64,000 nt of DNA from Clostridiales bacterium (GTDB lineage Bacteria > Bacillota > Clostridia > Lachnospirales > WQUN01): positions 1 through 64,000 of the forward strand of contig JAISZB010000335.1 in NCBI GenBank assembly GCA_031269465.1, written 5' to 3'. The position numbers and the translations under genes were made by a program. The notes beneath the pieces were generated by a model that was given only the letters and a program-made list of their open reading frames with translations, searched no databases and was not told the DNA's origin. Of the stretch, positions 15,534-24,745 are shown one piece after another (within the stretch, counting starts at the first letter, position 1; the number at the start of each line of letters is the position of its first letter).

Positions 15534-15774
15534 TTTATTAAATGAAGTGCAGAACTACATCAGCGGCGATTTGATATATATCCCAAAGCAAGCGGATAAT
15601 AAGGCTGCTTGGGGGCAGATCAGCGGAATTCGAGAAGAAGTGCGCCATCGGAACCAGTACATTTTTGAGCAGTATAAAAGCGGCGTTACGGTTGACGAAT
15701 TGATGGCTGAACACTGCCTCTCTGAAGCCAGCATCAAAAAAATTGTATACCGGAGCAGAAATGCGCTTTGTTGA
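15496..15774 (+). CDS. CD3324-like small helix-turn-helix protein
   Basis: 92-residue protein resembling the CD3324 family common in Clostridia: it starts with KYVNARDVLPPDLL, continues with a YISGDLIYIPK strand, and ends in a helix-turn-helix-like region (TVDELMAEHCLSEASIKKIVYRSR) near residues 66-90. It probably binds DNA; targets are unknown. The TTG start is supported by AGGAGG nine bases upstream and by the family's usual KYVNA N-terminus. Downstream are a family A repeat and a bidirectional terminator shared with rqcH. Confidence 0.75.
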   Translation: MKYVNARDVLPPDLLNEVQNYISGDLIYIPKQADNKAAWGQISGIREEVRHRNQYIFEQYKSGVTVDELMAEHCLSEASIKKIVYRSRNALC

Positions 15775-15833
15775 GCGCTTGCAACTTTTTAAGCAACTTA
15801 CGAGGGCTTGTCTCTTGCCATAGACTCCTTAAC

Positions 15834-15969
15834 TATACTGCTTTTCATATAAAATTACCTTTTTTGGAGCTTGATTATACAGCGAGTGCAAAATGCCGAT
15901 TTCGGCATTTCGCACCATTCAATGGATAATCAAGCTCCAAAAAAGGAGCATTTGATGAAAATCAGTATA
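15834..15969. repeat. Family A element, best full-length copy
   Basis: Outer ends TATACTGCTTTTCAT and ATGAAAATCAGTATA, inner arms TTTTTTGGAGCTTGATTAT with exact complement, and core TGCAAAATGCCGA/TCGGCATTTCGCA. It shows the B-free form of the left end (TTTTCATATAAA directly followed by ATTACC). It lies between convergent genes. Confidence 0.85.
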
Positions 15970-16007
15970 AAAAGACGCCTGAGCCGTCCGGCTTTCGGCG
16001 TCTTTTT
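15969..16007. terminator. Bidirectional terminator between the HTH gene and rqcH
   Basis: AAAAAGACGCC (15969-15979) pairs with GGCGTCTTTTT (15997-16007), giving a T-run on both strands between two convergent genes. Confidence 0.85.
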
Positions 16008-16033
16008 ACGCCTTGCCCCCGCTAAGCATGGGT

Positions 16034-17800
16034 TCAAGGAGCAACCTTCACTTCCTTTACGAATTTTTCATCCGGCGTGATATAGGCGGTTTTATTAGCC
16101 TCATAAATTACGTACCCAGGCTTTGCCCCGTTCGGCTTTTTCACGTTTCTTTTCAAGGTGTAATCCACAGGAACCTGCGTTGAGTTTTTCCCCTTGCTGT
16201 AGTAAGCGGCCAAATGCGCCGCTTCGTAAATAGTTTTTTCAGGAGGCTGTTTGCCGTTTGAGGAAATGATTACATGGGAGCCTGGCATGTCCTTCGCATG
16301 CAGCCACAAGTCCCCGGCTTGAGCGAAGCGCATTGTAAGAAAGTCATTTTGAATATTATTCTTGCCCACGTATATATCAAATCCATCTGATGAAAGAAAG
16401 TGAAGAGGCGAAGATTTTTTGCGGCTTTGCGCTTTAGCGCCTTTTCCAACGCGTTTCTTCTTAATGAATCCGCTCTGTGCAAGCTCCTCTCGTATATCCG
16501 CTATGTCGCTCTCGTCCGCAGCTAATGAAAGCCCCGACAGCACCCCGTCCAGGTAGCTGAGCTCCTCGTCGTTCGCTTTTATCTGATCGCTTAGCGCAGC
16601 CAGAGTCCTCTTCTGCTTGTTGTATTTCTTGTAGTATCTCTGCGCATTTTCGGAGGGGGTCATGAGAGGGTTCAGATCGATATCAATTTCGCACCCATCC
16701 TCTGAATAGTAGTTTTGCGCCTTGAAGCTGGTCATCCCTTTCTTCAGGGAATATATATTGGCTGTGAGAAGCTCGCCCTTTATCTTGTTGATCTCCCTGT
16801 CCTTTATCTCATCCAAGGTCTTCATATAAATATTCGCCTTCTTGGCGCAGCGTTCGATGTTGTTTTGAAGAATCTTCCTCAAATCAGCAGTCTTCTGCGC
16901 AAGCCTGAATGCGCCTGCTTTTTCCTGATAGAATTCTTCAATCATCTCAGAGGGAGATTCAAAGGCTTTCTTTTCCAAGCCTCTATACACGCTAAGAGAA
17001 ACGCTTGAAAAATCTTTCATTTTTCCTTTTTCATCGTAATAAATGCCCATTCTGAAGCTGCCTTGCCGTATAAAGCCTGTCAAGGAGGCAAATGCCTCGC
17101 GCAGCCTGAGTTTCTCCTCCATGGTCAGCATCTGCGCATAATTGTCAGCCATCACGTCGGCTTCCTCGCATATCTCGCTTGCCATGAGAGGGCTTATGCC
17201 ATTGAAGGACTTAAAGATGGCTTCCTGAATCCTAATGCTCCCTGACTCTTCTATGACGGCTGCAAACTCGTCGCTTGAGAAATTCAAAGGATTTGCTTTT
17301 CCGCCTGGAGGCGGAAGGTACTTGACGCCAGGAAGCATCACCCTGACTGAGCTGATATCCGCTGAAATGCGTTTGACGCAGTCAAGCACAGCGCCGTTTT
17401 CGCCCAACAGCATGATGTTGCTGTGCTTTCCCATTAATTCAACCACCAGCCGCTTGATGGAGAGATCCATCATTTCGCTCATTGATTCCACTTGCATAGA
17501 AACGATTCTTTCGAAATCAGGCTGCTCGAATCCAATAATCCTTCCGCCTGTTAAATGCTTCCTAAGCACCATGCAAAACAGCGGAGCTTGCGCCGGGTTG
17601 AGCTTGGCGGCCTTTGTCAGGTGAATCCTGGGAGCTTGGGCTTCCGCAGTCAAAAGAAGCTTGTGGTTGCCTCCCTTGGCGCGTATGGACAAAACTATCT
17701 CATCTCTTTCAGGCTGAAAGATCTTATCAACTCTTCCCCCGGCCAGCTTCTCGTTCAACTCGCGGACAATGCTTGCTACAGAAACGCCGTCCATAGGCAT
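16034..17800 (-). CDS. rqcH: RqcH (NFACT family), ribosome-associated quality control factor
   Basis: Cytosolic protein of 588 residues that binds 50S subunits with obstructed nascent chains and directs Ala tailing; older annotations call it fibronectin-binding protein A. The NFACT-N domain begins MDGVSVASIVREL and contains GGRVDKIFQP; coiled coils lie around 280-430; the C-terminal NFACT-R domain has DIYVGKNNIQND, DLWLHAKDMPGSHV and AAYYSKGK. The family's D-R pair in the N-terminal domain appears as E-R (DFERIV), a conservative change. Start: ATG following GGAGGAG; an upstream in-frame TTG overlaps the ribosome binding site. Single gene. Confidence 0.93.
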   Translation of the reverse strand: MPMDGVSVASIVRELNEKLAGGRVDKIFQPERDEIVLSIRAKGGNHKLLLTAEAQAPRIHLTKAAKLNPAQAPLFCMVLRKHLTGGRIIGFEQPDFERIVSMQVESMSEMMDLSIKRLVVELMGKHSNIMLLGENGAVLDCVKRISADISSVRVMLPGVKYLPPPGGKANPLNFSSDEFAAVIEESGSIRIQEAIFKSFNGISPLMASEICEEADVMADNYAQMLTMEEKLRLREAFASLTGFIRQGSFRMGIYYDEKGKMKDFSSVSLSVYRGLEKKAFESPSEMIEEFYQEKAGAFRLAQKTADLRKILQNNIERCAKKANIYMKTLDEIKDREINKIKGELLTANIYSLKKGMTSFKAQNYYSEDGCEIDIDLNPLMTPSENAQRYYKKYNKQKRTLAALSDQIKANDEELSYLDGVLSGLSLAADESDIADIREELAQSGFIKKKRVGKGAKAQSRKKSSPLHFLSSDGFDIYVGKNNIQNDFLTMRFAQAGDLWLHAKDMPGSHVIISSNGKQPPEKTIYEAAHLAAYYSKGKNSTQVPVDYTLKRNVKKPNGAKPGYVIYEANKTAYITPDEKFVKEVKVAP

Positions 17801-18617
17801 AAAAGCTCCTCCTTCCAATCAGCTTCAAAGCTAGCGCGGCATAGAGCCAAAGCGGCGCAAGCTTTGAAGCATTTACATTCTCTTATACTGATGAGCAGTC
17901 AAATTAAAAGATTTTGAGGCCGGATAGTCCCACTGAAGCATTGCATGCAGACGCGCAGTCAACCGCGGCGATTTTTGAGGTTTAGCATCCACTTTAGCGC
18001 TCCTCGCGCTTTTTTAGCAATACAGCCAGTTTAGTATGAAAATACATTTTATGGACATTTGTCCATGCCTCAAATACACAATTGACTTAATATTTTCACC
18101 CTTGGCGGTGAAGCGCAGCGTCATAGGGGTTCATGCGCAAATGGTCATCGCCAATCTCCAAAATAGGCAGTCTCATACGAAAATCATTATTGATTTGCAT
18201 TTGCCAGAAAACTTCAAACTTAAGCGCAGCGCTAAAGGGGTCATTGCTTTAAGCGCCCCAATCCCTCGGCGTAAACGGCAAATGGGGGCTGCCTTTCATT
18301 TAGGGTGTAGATATGCTGATTTTCAGATTAAGCGCGCTTGCAAGATGCCTGAACTTGCATTATAATGTCCCGGGATGCAAGCGAGCCTTGCTTGGCGCCA
18401 ACTGCAAGTATATCTTTTTTCACGCCAAATGAAAAGCCTTGTCAACTCCGCATGCCCTCGAAACGCCTTAACGGCTAAACTGATTTTAAACCACATGCAC
18501 CGATTTTGCGTGCGAGTCAGCATATCAAGGGCATTTTAAGAGCCGCCGCCGACGCGTCTCCGCCACAGGGACTACATCCCCGCCACAAAGCATGCGCATC
18601 GCCGCAAGGAGGCTCTC
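17801..18617. other. Gap between rqcH and the oxidoreductase operon
   Basis: Divergent promoter region of about 800 bp with a degraded family A remnant (about 17885-17990), repeat B copy 4 (18030-18140) and no supportable gene. I could not identify the operon promoter. Confidence 0.5.
18030..18140 (+). repeat. Repeat family B, copy 4 (diverged)
   Basis: Same orientation as copy 1. The ATGGACATTTGTCCAT palindrome is perfect here; the right end has drifted (GGGGTTCATGCGCAAATGG instead of the usual GGGGTTTATATGAAAAGC). Confidence 0.75.
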
Positions 18618-19286
18618 ATGCATAGGATAACCATATTCGCCGGGCATTATGGAAGCGGAAAGACCAACCTGGCCGTAAACCATGCCTTTCAACTTAGAAA
18701 GAGCCATCCGGACAAAAGAATAGCCGTTTGCGATCTGGACATCGCCAATCCGTACTTTCGCGCGCTCGACAGCAAAAAAGCCCTTGAAATTTCCAATATC
18801 GAAATGATAGCGTCGGGCTTCTCCAACTCCAACTTGGAAGCTCCGTCAATCCCAAGCTCCGTCTCGGCGATATTTGACTGCAAAGATATTTTAGGTATAA
18901 TTGATGTTGGCGGAGATGATCGCGGCGCATACGCTCTTGGAAGGTACTCCGGGCGGATAGCGGAGGAAGGCGCGCAAATCCTGCTGGTCTGCAACTGCTT
19001 CCGACCCCTTTCAAAAAGCCCCCTTCAGATAGAATCCTTCAAAAGGGAGATCGAGGCAGCGGCAAACGTACGCTTCACAGGCATGGTGAACAATTCCAAC
19101 CTCGGCTCTGAGACTACGGCGGAGGATGTGTTGAAATCCATGGATTTCATCGACGCCGCATCGGCCGCCTGCGGCCTGCCCGTAGTTTTCACCGCCGCCA
19201 GGCGGGATCTGCTTCCTTCACTTGAGGGAAAGATGCCCGGCTTAGTTGGGATAGACATTTTCAGAACTGAAAAGTGGAGGATTTAA
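18618..19286 (+). CDS. MinD/ParA-like ATP-binding protein of the oxidoreductase operon
   Basis: Cytosolic P-loop protein of 222 residues in the CobQ/CobB/MinD/ParA superfamily. It has a Walker A-like GHYGSGKTN near residue 9, a switch I-like CDLDIANPYFRA near residue 38 and the switch II strand IIDVGGDDRGAYALGR near residue 95. It opens an operon with ferredoxin and 2-oxoacid:ferredoxin oxidoreductase genes. Related ATPases mature or load metallocofactors, so cluster delivery to the complex is a reasonable but unproven role. Start: ATG with AGGAGG five bases upstream; the ferredoxin gene follows after three bases. Confidence 0.8.
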   Translation: MHRITIFAGHYGSGKTNLAVNHAFQLRKSHPDKRIAVCDLDIANPYFRALDSKKALEISNIEMIASGFSNSNLEAPSIPSSVSAIFDCKDILGIIDVGGDDRGAYALGRYSGRIAEEGAQILLVCNCFRPLSKSPLQIESFKREIEAAANVRFTGMVNNSNLGSETTAEDVLKSMDFIDAASAACGLPVVFTAARRDLLPSLEGKMPGLVGIDIFRTEKWRI

Positions 19287-19289
19287 GCA

Positions 19290-19496
19290 ATGCCCAAGGT
19301 TACATTCAACATCGAACGTTGCAAGGGCTGCAGCCTTTGCGTGGATGCCTGCCCGAAGAAAATTTTGGCTCTCTCCCGCAAAGCGATGAACAGCAAAGGG
19401 TTCCATCCAGCCGAAATTACTGATCAAGCCTCGTGCATAGCATGCGCGTTCTGCGCAATCATGTGTCCCGACGCCGTCATTTCAGTGGAGAAATGA
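19290..19496 (+). CDS. Ferredoxin subunit, 2x[4Fe-4S] (delta/KorD type)
   Basis: 68-residue protein with two complete cluster motifs: CKGCSLCVDACP near residue 11 and CIACAFCAIMCP near residue 49. It resembles the small delta subunit of 2-oxoacid:ferredoxin oxidoreductases, which carries electrons from the catalytic subunits to soluble ferredoxin. GGAGG lies before the ATG. It sits three bases after the ATPase gene and 57 bases before the alpha subunit. Confidence 0.9.
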   Translation: MPKVTFNIERCKGCSLCVDACPKKILALSRKAMNSKGFHPAEITDQASCIACAFCAIMCPDAVISVEK

Positions 19497-19553
19497 CGAA
19501 TCCCCTCGTTTTGGGGCGCGACCGAGAGTAAATTCCAGGCAAAGGAGAATTGT

Positions 19554-20630
19554 ATGGAAAAGGTTTTGATGAAAGGAAATGAAGCTATCGCAGAGGCAGC
19601 CATAATGGCTGGCTGCCGCCACTTCTTCGGATACCCCATAACGCCGCAGACAGAGGTCGCCGCTTACATGTCCAAGCGGCTGCCACAGGTCGGTGGAGTG
19701 TATCTTCAGGCCGAAAGCGAAATTGCTTCTATAAACATGGTGCTTGGGGCCTCCTCCGCCGGTGTTCGCGTCCTGACCTCTTCATCCAGCCCCGGCATAT
19801 CGCTTATGAGCGAAGGATTGTCCTACATCGCGGGATGCGACTTGCCTGCAGTCTTAGTCAACATCCAGCGCGGAGGGCCGGGCCTTGGAGGCATACAGCC
19901 TTCTCAAGCCGACTATTACCAAGCCACAAGGTCTTCCGGGCACGGGGACTTCAGAATTCTGGTGCTGGCGCCAAACAGCGTTCAAGAAATGGCTGATTTG
20001 ACCATGAAGGCCTTCGATCTGGCCGACAAGCACCGAATGCCCGCAATGATTCTGGGAGACGGAATCCTAGGCCAGATGATGGAACCCATAGTCCTATCCG
20101 CACCCGAGGAACAAAAGCCCGCCGAGAAGCCTTGGGCGGCGACTGGCACAGGCGGAACGCGGAAGAAGAACATAATCAATTCCCTCTACCTCCAGCCCGA
20201 CCAGCTGGAAAGGAAGAACTTGGAGCGCTATGAGCGCTACAAAGCGATTTCTGAAAGTGAAGCTATGTACGAGGAGCACCTTATGGATGATGCCGACGTG
20301 GTTCTTGTCGCTTACGGAGCTACGTCCCGAATCTGCAAAAACGCGATATCCATGGCCAGATCAAAGGGCATAAAGGCTGGACTCATAAGGCCTGTCACTT
20401 TATGGCCCTTCCCGGAAAAAGCCCTGGCAAACGCCTCTTGCAGAGCGAAATCCTTTGTCTGCGTCGAAATGAGCATGGGTCAGATGATAGATGATGTAAA
20501 GCTTGCGGTGAAGTGTTCAAAGCCTGTATATTTCTGCGGGAGAACAGGCGGCATGGTTCATTCCCCCGAAGAGATTCTAAAAAAGATTGAAGACGCGAAT
20601 GGAGGCGTTATTAATGAGCATTGTATTTGA
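19554..20630 (+). CDS. vorB: 2-oxoacid:ferredoxin oxidoreductase alpha subunit (KorA/VorB type)
   Basis: 358-residue subunit of the enzyme that oxidatively decarboxylates 2-oxoacids to acyl-CoA with reduction of ferredoxin. It opens KGNEAIAEAA, then HFFGYPITPQTE near residue 22 (domain I, pyrophosphate-side residues) and SSSSPGISLMSEG near residue 85; domain II with a VAYGATSR strand starts near residue 245. The architecture fits KorA/VorB rather than one-chain pyruvate oxidoreductase. Whether 2-oxoglutarate or branched-chain 2-oxoacids are used cannot be told. The end overlaps the beta gene by 17 bases. Confidence 0.9.
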   Translation: MEKVLMKGNEAIAEAAIMAGCRHFFGYPITPQTEVAAYMSKRLPQVGGVYLQAESEIASINMVLGASSAGVRVLTSSSSPGISLMSEGLSYIAGCDLPAVLVNIQRGGPGLGGIQPSQADYYQATRSSGHGDFRILVLAPNSVQEMADLTMKAFDLADKHRMPAMILGDGILGQMMEPIVLSAPEEQKPAEKPWAATGTGGTRKKNIINSLYLQPDQLERKNLERYERYKAISESEAMYEEHLMDDADVVLVAYGATSRICKNAISMARSKGIKAGLIRPVTLWPFPEKALANASCRAKSFVCVEMSMGQMIDDVKLAVKCSKPVYFCGRTGGMVHSPEEILKKIEDANGGVINEHCI

Positions 20631-21369
20631 TCGCCCAAAGGCGCTCTCCGATGTCCCAACGCACTACTGTCCCGGCTGCACGCACGGAATCATACACAGG
20701 CTGGTCGCAGAAGCCATGGATGAGCTTGATATAGCGGGAAGGACGGTAGGGATAGCGCCTGTTGGCTGCGCTGTCATGGCTTATGACTACTTCGAATGCG
20801 ATATGATAGAGGCGGCCCACGGACGGGCTCCTGCAGTAGCCACAGGAGTAAAGCGCGCGAAGCCTGAGAGCATAGTATTCACATACCAAGGCGACGGCGA
20901 CCTCGCGGCCATCGGATGCGCAGAGACAGTGCATGCGGCCGCGCGCGGGGAGAATATAACGATCATATTCGTAAACAACGCCATATACGGCATGACCGGA
21001 GGCCAAATGGCGCCGACGACGCTTCCCGGGCAGATAACCCAAACAACCCCGTATGGCAGGGATGTAGTCTCCGCAGGCTATCCCATTCGCGTATGCGAGC
21101 TTCTCTCAACCTTGGAAGGCGCAAGCTTCATTCAGAGAGTCGCCGCAGACAGCGTCAAAAATGTCAGGGAGGCTAAAAAGGCCATAAAGAAAGCCTTCCA
21201 AGTCCAGTTGGAGTCAAGGGGCTTCTCGCTTGTCGAAGTGCTGTCAAGCTGCCCAACGAATTGGGGCTTGACGCCAAGCCAGGCTCTGGATTGGATACGC
21301 GCGAGCATGATCCCGTATTATCCCTTGGGCGTGTTCAAGGATAAGTCTGCTAAGAGCAAGGGGGAGTGA
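20614..21369 (+). CDS. 2-oxoacid:ferredoxin oxidoreductase beta subunit (TPP-binding)
   Basis: 251-residue thiamine-diphosphate subunit. THYCPGCTHG near residue 14 is the Cys motif of the family; the TPP/Mg site is QGDGDLAAIG near residue 92 with NNAIYGMTGGQ near residue 122. TLPGQITQTTPYGRD follows. Start ATG follows GGAGG by eight bases and overlaps the end of the alpha gene; an in-frame upstream TTG is unsupported. Works with the alpha, gamma and ferredoxin subunits encoded alongside. Confidence 0.9.
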   Translation: MSIVFDRPKALSDVPTHYCPGCTHGIIHRLVAEAMDELDIAGRTVGIAPVGCAVMAYDYFECDMIEAAHGRAPAVATGVKRAKPESIVFTYQGDGDLAAIGCAETVHAAARGENITIIFVNNAIYGMTGGQMAPTTLPGQITQTTPYGRDVVSAGYPIRVCELLSTLEGASFIQRVAADSVKNVREAKKAIKKAFQVQLESRGFSLVEVLSSCPTNWGLTPSQALDWIRASMIPYYPLGVFKDKSAKSKGE

Positions 21370-21371
21370 GA

Positions 21372-21911
21372 ATGAACGCCTTCAACATTCTGATCGCGGG
21401 ATTCGGAGGGCAGGGAGTGCTTTTCGCCGGGAAATTCATAGTCTACGCAGGGCTGATCCAAGGCAGGCAGGTCAGCTGGCTGCCTTCCTACGGTCCGGAG
21501 ATGCGCGGAGGAACCGCCAACTGCAGCGTCATCATTTCAGACGAGCCGATAGGCTCCCCCATAGTAACCAAGCCCAACATACTTATAGCGATGAATCTTC
21601 CGTCCCTTGACCGCTACGAAGACAGCGTCGAGGAGTCCGGGCTTGCCGCCTCAGACAGCTCCTTAATCCCAAGGGGGCTTCATCGAACCGATATTCAAGG
21701 CGTTTTCATACCTGCGTCGAGTCTGGCTGAAGAGAACGGCTTAAAAGGCCTCTCAAACATGATAATGGTTGGAAAAGCCATAAGAGAGGCCGGCATCTGC
21801 ACTCAGGGCGAAATAGCGGAAGCTATGGCAAAAACCGTCCCTGAGCGAAAAAAAAGCCTCTTTGATTCAAACATGCGCGCTGTTTTTCTCGGATACAACT
21901 ACGGAAGGTGA
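21372..21911 (+). CDS. 2-oxoacid:ferredoxin oxidoreductase gamma subunit
   Basis: 179-residue gamma subunit with the glycine-rich [13 protein letters not shown] near residue 9 and the [14 protein letters not shown] block near residue 37, both characteristic of POR/KOR gamma domains. It completes the four-subunit set. ATG starts two bases after the beta stop with GGGGGAG upstream, indicating coupling. Confidence 0.9.
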   Translation: MNAFNILIAGFGGQGVLFAGKFIVYAGLIQGRQVSWLPSYGPEMRGGTANCSVIISDEPIGSPIVTKPNILIAMNLPSLDRYEDSVEESGLAASDSSLIPRGLHRTDIQGVFIPASSLAEENGLKGLSNMIMVGKAIREAGICTQGEIAEAMAKTVPERKKSLFDSNMRAVFLGYNYGR

Positions 21912-21915
21912 TTAA

Positions 21916-22467
21916 ATGACCGAGCAGCTGAAAGACATCGGCTCAAGGCTAAGGGCTTTGCGGGAGATAATGGAGTTTACGCCCTCCGCCCTCGCCGAAA
22001 AAATGGGCATAACTGAAGAGGAGTATACGAAGTACGAAGAGGGGGAAGTAGACTTCTCCTTCAGCTTCCTGTACACTGCGGCGAACATCCTGGGAGTGGA
22101 CGTTCTGGATCTGATGAGCGGGGAGTCCCCGAAGCTTTCATCTTTCACAATTGTCCGCGCTGGAGACGGATACGACATTTCCCGGCGCAAAGCATACAAC
22201 TACAAGCATCTGGCTTACACATTCCGCAATAAAAAAGCCGAGCCCTTCCTGGTTTCAGTCGAGCCCAACTCCGAGGAGCTCGTCAAGCTGCATTCTCATG
22301 AAGGCCAGGAATTCGACTACATGCTTACCGGCAGCATGCTTTTTTACCTGAATGACATGGTGACTACTCTGAACCCCGGAGACAGCGTCTATTACGACTC
22401 ATCCGCGCCCCACGCAATGAAGGCGGCGGAGGGAACCGCGCGCTTTCTGGCGGTTGTGATCAAATAG
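21916..22467 (+). CDS. XRE-family regulator with cupin domain
   Basis: 183-residue protein: an N-terminal XRE helix-turn-helix (about residues 5-62, including SALAEKMGITEEEYTKYE) and a C-terminal cupin_2 domain (about 105-183) with HSHEGQEFDYML and SSAPHAM supplying likely metal or ligand residues. Proteins of this layout usually sense a small carboxylate and control the operon in which they lie. Its place between the oxidoreductase and the acyl-CoA synthetase suggests it responds to the 2-oxoacid, acyl-CoA or free acid. The gene begins four bases after the gamma subunit gene. Confidence 0.85.
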   Translation: MTEQLKDIGSRLRALREIMEFTPSALAEKMGITEEEYTKYEEGEVDFSFSFLYTAANILGVDVLDLMSGESPKLSSFTIVRAGDGYDISRRKAYNYKHLAYTFRNKKAEPFLVSVEPNSEELVKLHSHEGQEFDYMLTGSMLFYLNDMVTTLNPGDSVYYDSSAPHAMKAAEGTARFLAVVIK

Positions 22468-22477
22468 GAGGCCGTAC

Positions 22478-24175
22478 GTGGCGATATACGAACGCTTTAC
22501 GGGCATGCCCAGAGAAAGCTACAAATCATACGAAGATTTAAAGAGAAGGTACAAAGTAACCCATCCTGAGGATTTCAACTTCGCTTACGACGTTTTGGAC
22601 AAACTGGCTCAGGATAAGCCGGACAAGCTATGCATGGCCTGGGTTGGCGCAAGCGGAGAGGAAAAATTCATCACTTTTTCAGAAATGTCCAAAAGATCAA
22701 ACCAAGCGGCGAACTATTTCACCAGCCTAGGAATTGTCAAGGGCGATTTCGTCCTTTTGGTTCTGAAGCGCAGCTATATGTTCTGGTACTGCATGATGGC
22801 CCTCCACAAAATCGGCTCTGTGGCGGTTCAAGCGACAAACCTCCTAACCTCCAAGGACTACATCTACAGATGCAACGCTGCGGGAATAAAAATGGCGGTC
22901 ATAACAGGAGACGGAGACTGCGCCGAGCAGTTCGATCTCGGGCAGCCCTATGAAACGGTAGAGATAAAAGCTGTCACGAAGCACAAGCAAGCGGGTGAAG
23001 GCTGGCTTGACTTTGAGGCGGGAATGTACGCCCAAAGCGATGAATGGGAAAGGCCCTCCGGCGAAAAAGCCACCGTCGCGACAGACACGATGCTTGTCAG
23101 CTTCTCCTCCGGCACGACCGGATACCCTAAAATGGTCTCCCATGATTTCACCTACGCCCTCGGGCACTTGATGACAGGGGTATTCTGGCACCGAGTGATT
23201 GACGGAGGCCTTCACTTCACCATCTCCGACACGGGATGGCTCAAATCCCTCTGGGGCAAAATGTACGGCCAATGGCTAGGGGAATCCGCCATATTCACCT
23301 ACGACTTCGACAAGTTCAATGCGGCGGACATTCTAACAAAGCTTGAAAAGTATAAAGTAACAACCTTTTGCGCCCCTCCCACCATGCTTCGCATGATGGT
23401 CAACGAAGACATGGGGTCGTACGACCTGTCCGCCCTGAAGCACTGCTGCACGGCTGGCGAGGCCCTGAACCCGGATTTGTTCTACAAATGGCTCAACTTC
23501 ACAGGACTAAAGATTCATGAGGGCTTCGGGCAAACTGAAACAACCATAACTATCGGAACGCTCTACCCCTTTGTAGAACCCAAGCCAGGTTCCATGGGAC
23601 TGCCTATCCCGAGCTACGGCATGCAAGTTTTAGATGGCTCGTGCAACCCAGTTCCCGCCGGCGTCACTGGCGAGCTTTGCTTTAGCGCGACGGCGGACGC
23701 CGTATATGAAAGCAGGCCTAAGGGGCTTTTCCGGGGCTACTATAGAAACCGCGAAGCTACTGAGACTGCCTTCGCAAACGGCTTCTACCATAGCGGAGAC
23801 ACCGCTTACAAGGATGAGGACGGATATCTCTGGTATGTGGGAAGAAACGACGACATCATAAAATCATCCGGATACCGCATCGGACCGTTTGAGGTTGAAA
23901 GCGTACTCGCAGAGCACCCTGCCGTACTCGAAGCGGCAGTAACCGGAGTACCGGATCCTATTCGCGGCTTCAGCGTCAAGGCGACTGTAGTTCCAGTCAA
24001 GGACTCCATTCCGGGACCTGATCTGGCTAAAGAGCTTCAGAATTATGTAAAGACCCATACAGCGCCTTACAAATATCCGAGAATTATAGAGTTCGTCGAC
24101 GAGCTTCCAAAAACCATAAGCGGAAAAATAAAAAGGGTGGAAATCAGGGAAAAGGACGCCAGCGCCAAAAAATAA
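22478..24175 (+). CDS. AMP-forming acyl-CoA synthetase (ACSM/acetyl-CoA synthetase-like)
   Basis: 565-residue adenylate-forming ligase converting a carboxylic acid, ATP and CoA to acyl-CoA, AMP and PPi. Core motifs: SFSSGTTGYPKMV near residue 208, HEGFGQTETT near residue 347, HSGDTAYKDEDGYLWYVGR near residue 437 and the C-terminal catalytic lysine in KTISGKIKR near residue 551. The N-terminal FNFAYDVLDKLA is typical of medium-chain/ACSM-type enzymes. GTG start after GGAGG. Last gene of the operon. It may run toward acyl-CoA, feeding reductive carboxylation by the oxidoreductase, or salvage the acid; direction is not shown by sequence. Confidence 0.9.
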   Translation: MAIYERFTGMPRESYKSYEDLKRRYKVTHPEDFNFAYDVLDKLAQDKPDKLCMAWVGASGEEKFITFSEMSKRSNQAANYFTSLGIVKGDFVLLVLKRSYMFWYCMMALHKIGSVAVQATNLLTSKDYIYRCNAAGIKMAVITGDGDCAEQFDLGQPYETVEIKAVTKHKQAGEGWLDFEAGMYAQSDEWERPSGEKATVATDTMLVSFSSGTTGYPKMVSHDFTYALGHLMTGVFWHRVIDGGLHFTISDTGWLKSLWGKMYGQWLGESAIFTYDFDKFNAADILTKLEKYKVTTFCAPPTMLRMMVNEDMGSYDLSALKHCCTAGEALNPDLFYKWLNFTGLKIHEGFGQTETTITIGTLYPFVEPKPGSMGLPIPSYGMQVLDGSCNPVPAGVTGELCFSATADAVYESRPKGLFRGYYRNREATETAFANGFYHSGDTAYKDEDGYLWYVGRNDDIIKSSGYRIGPFEVESVLAEHPAVLEAAVTGVPDPIRGFSVKATVVPVKDSIPGPDLAKELQNYVKTHTAPYKYPRIIEFVDELPKTISGKIKRVEIREKDASAKK

Positions 24176-24449
24176 GCTTGCTTTCACGCTTTAAAGCTCC
24201 GTCGCATGCTCTCTTTATGCATAGACAATCCTGTCGAAGGGTACGCTATTATTGAATTTGTCACCGACTCGCGCAAGCCCTCACCCCTTAAGGCGAATAA
24301 AAGGTCGGGCGCTGAGTGCATGCGAACCCCTGTTACGCTGCGCGCCACAGTCAAGATTGAAAGCAGCCGAATACATCAGCAGAATATCGCAGCTTATCGT
24401 CTGGATTTATAGAATGCTAGCGCTTAATGGCTGGTTTTATATCGCTTTG

Positions 24450-24563
24450 CAGTCAAATGTTCCGATTTTGATGCCTGAGAGTCCAGTGAAGGGTGCGAAA
24501 TGACTATATCCACATTTCGCACTAATTGTATAACCCGGCATCAAAATCTGAACTATCCAATGC
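24450..24563. repeat. Family A variant with altered, paired arms
   Basis: GATTTTGATGCC (24464-24475) and GGCATCAAAATC (24537-24548) are exact complements although they differ from the usual GATTTTGGAGCT arm. The inner core GTGCGAAATG/CATTTCGCAC is also perfect. Confidence 0.8.
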
Positions 24564-24605
24564 AAAGCAATATGCCAAGCCCTGCGGGCATTTTCGTTCT
24601 AAGTT

Positions 24606-24745
24606 CCTATCTTGGGAGCTTGACTGTGCTGCGAGCGCGATTGATATCGTCATTTCGCGCCTTGAAAGCGCTGAATTCATGCATTTAAGAATACCAGAGC
24701 CAGCGGACAGTCAAGCTCAGAAATATACCGATTTTCATCAAATGT
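24606..24745. repeat. Family A element with enlarged interior
   Basis: GGGAGCTTGACTGT opens and ACAGTCAAGCTC closes; the interior is longer than usual (about 85 bases). The outer end GATTTTCATCAAATG is shared with the next copy. Confidence 0.65.

Noticed and set aside
16034-17800. The E-R in place of D-R in RqcH as a loss of function
   Set aside because: The change is conservative and may be common in this lineage; the rest of the protein is intact, so it was noted only in the gene entry.
20611-21042. Large minus-strand frames opposite the oxidoreductase and hydrogenase genes
   Set aside because: They are shadows of well-identified plus-strand genes with strong motifs and ribosome sites.
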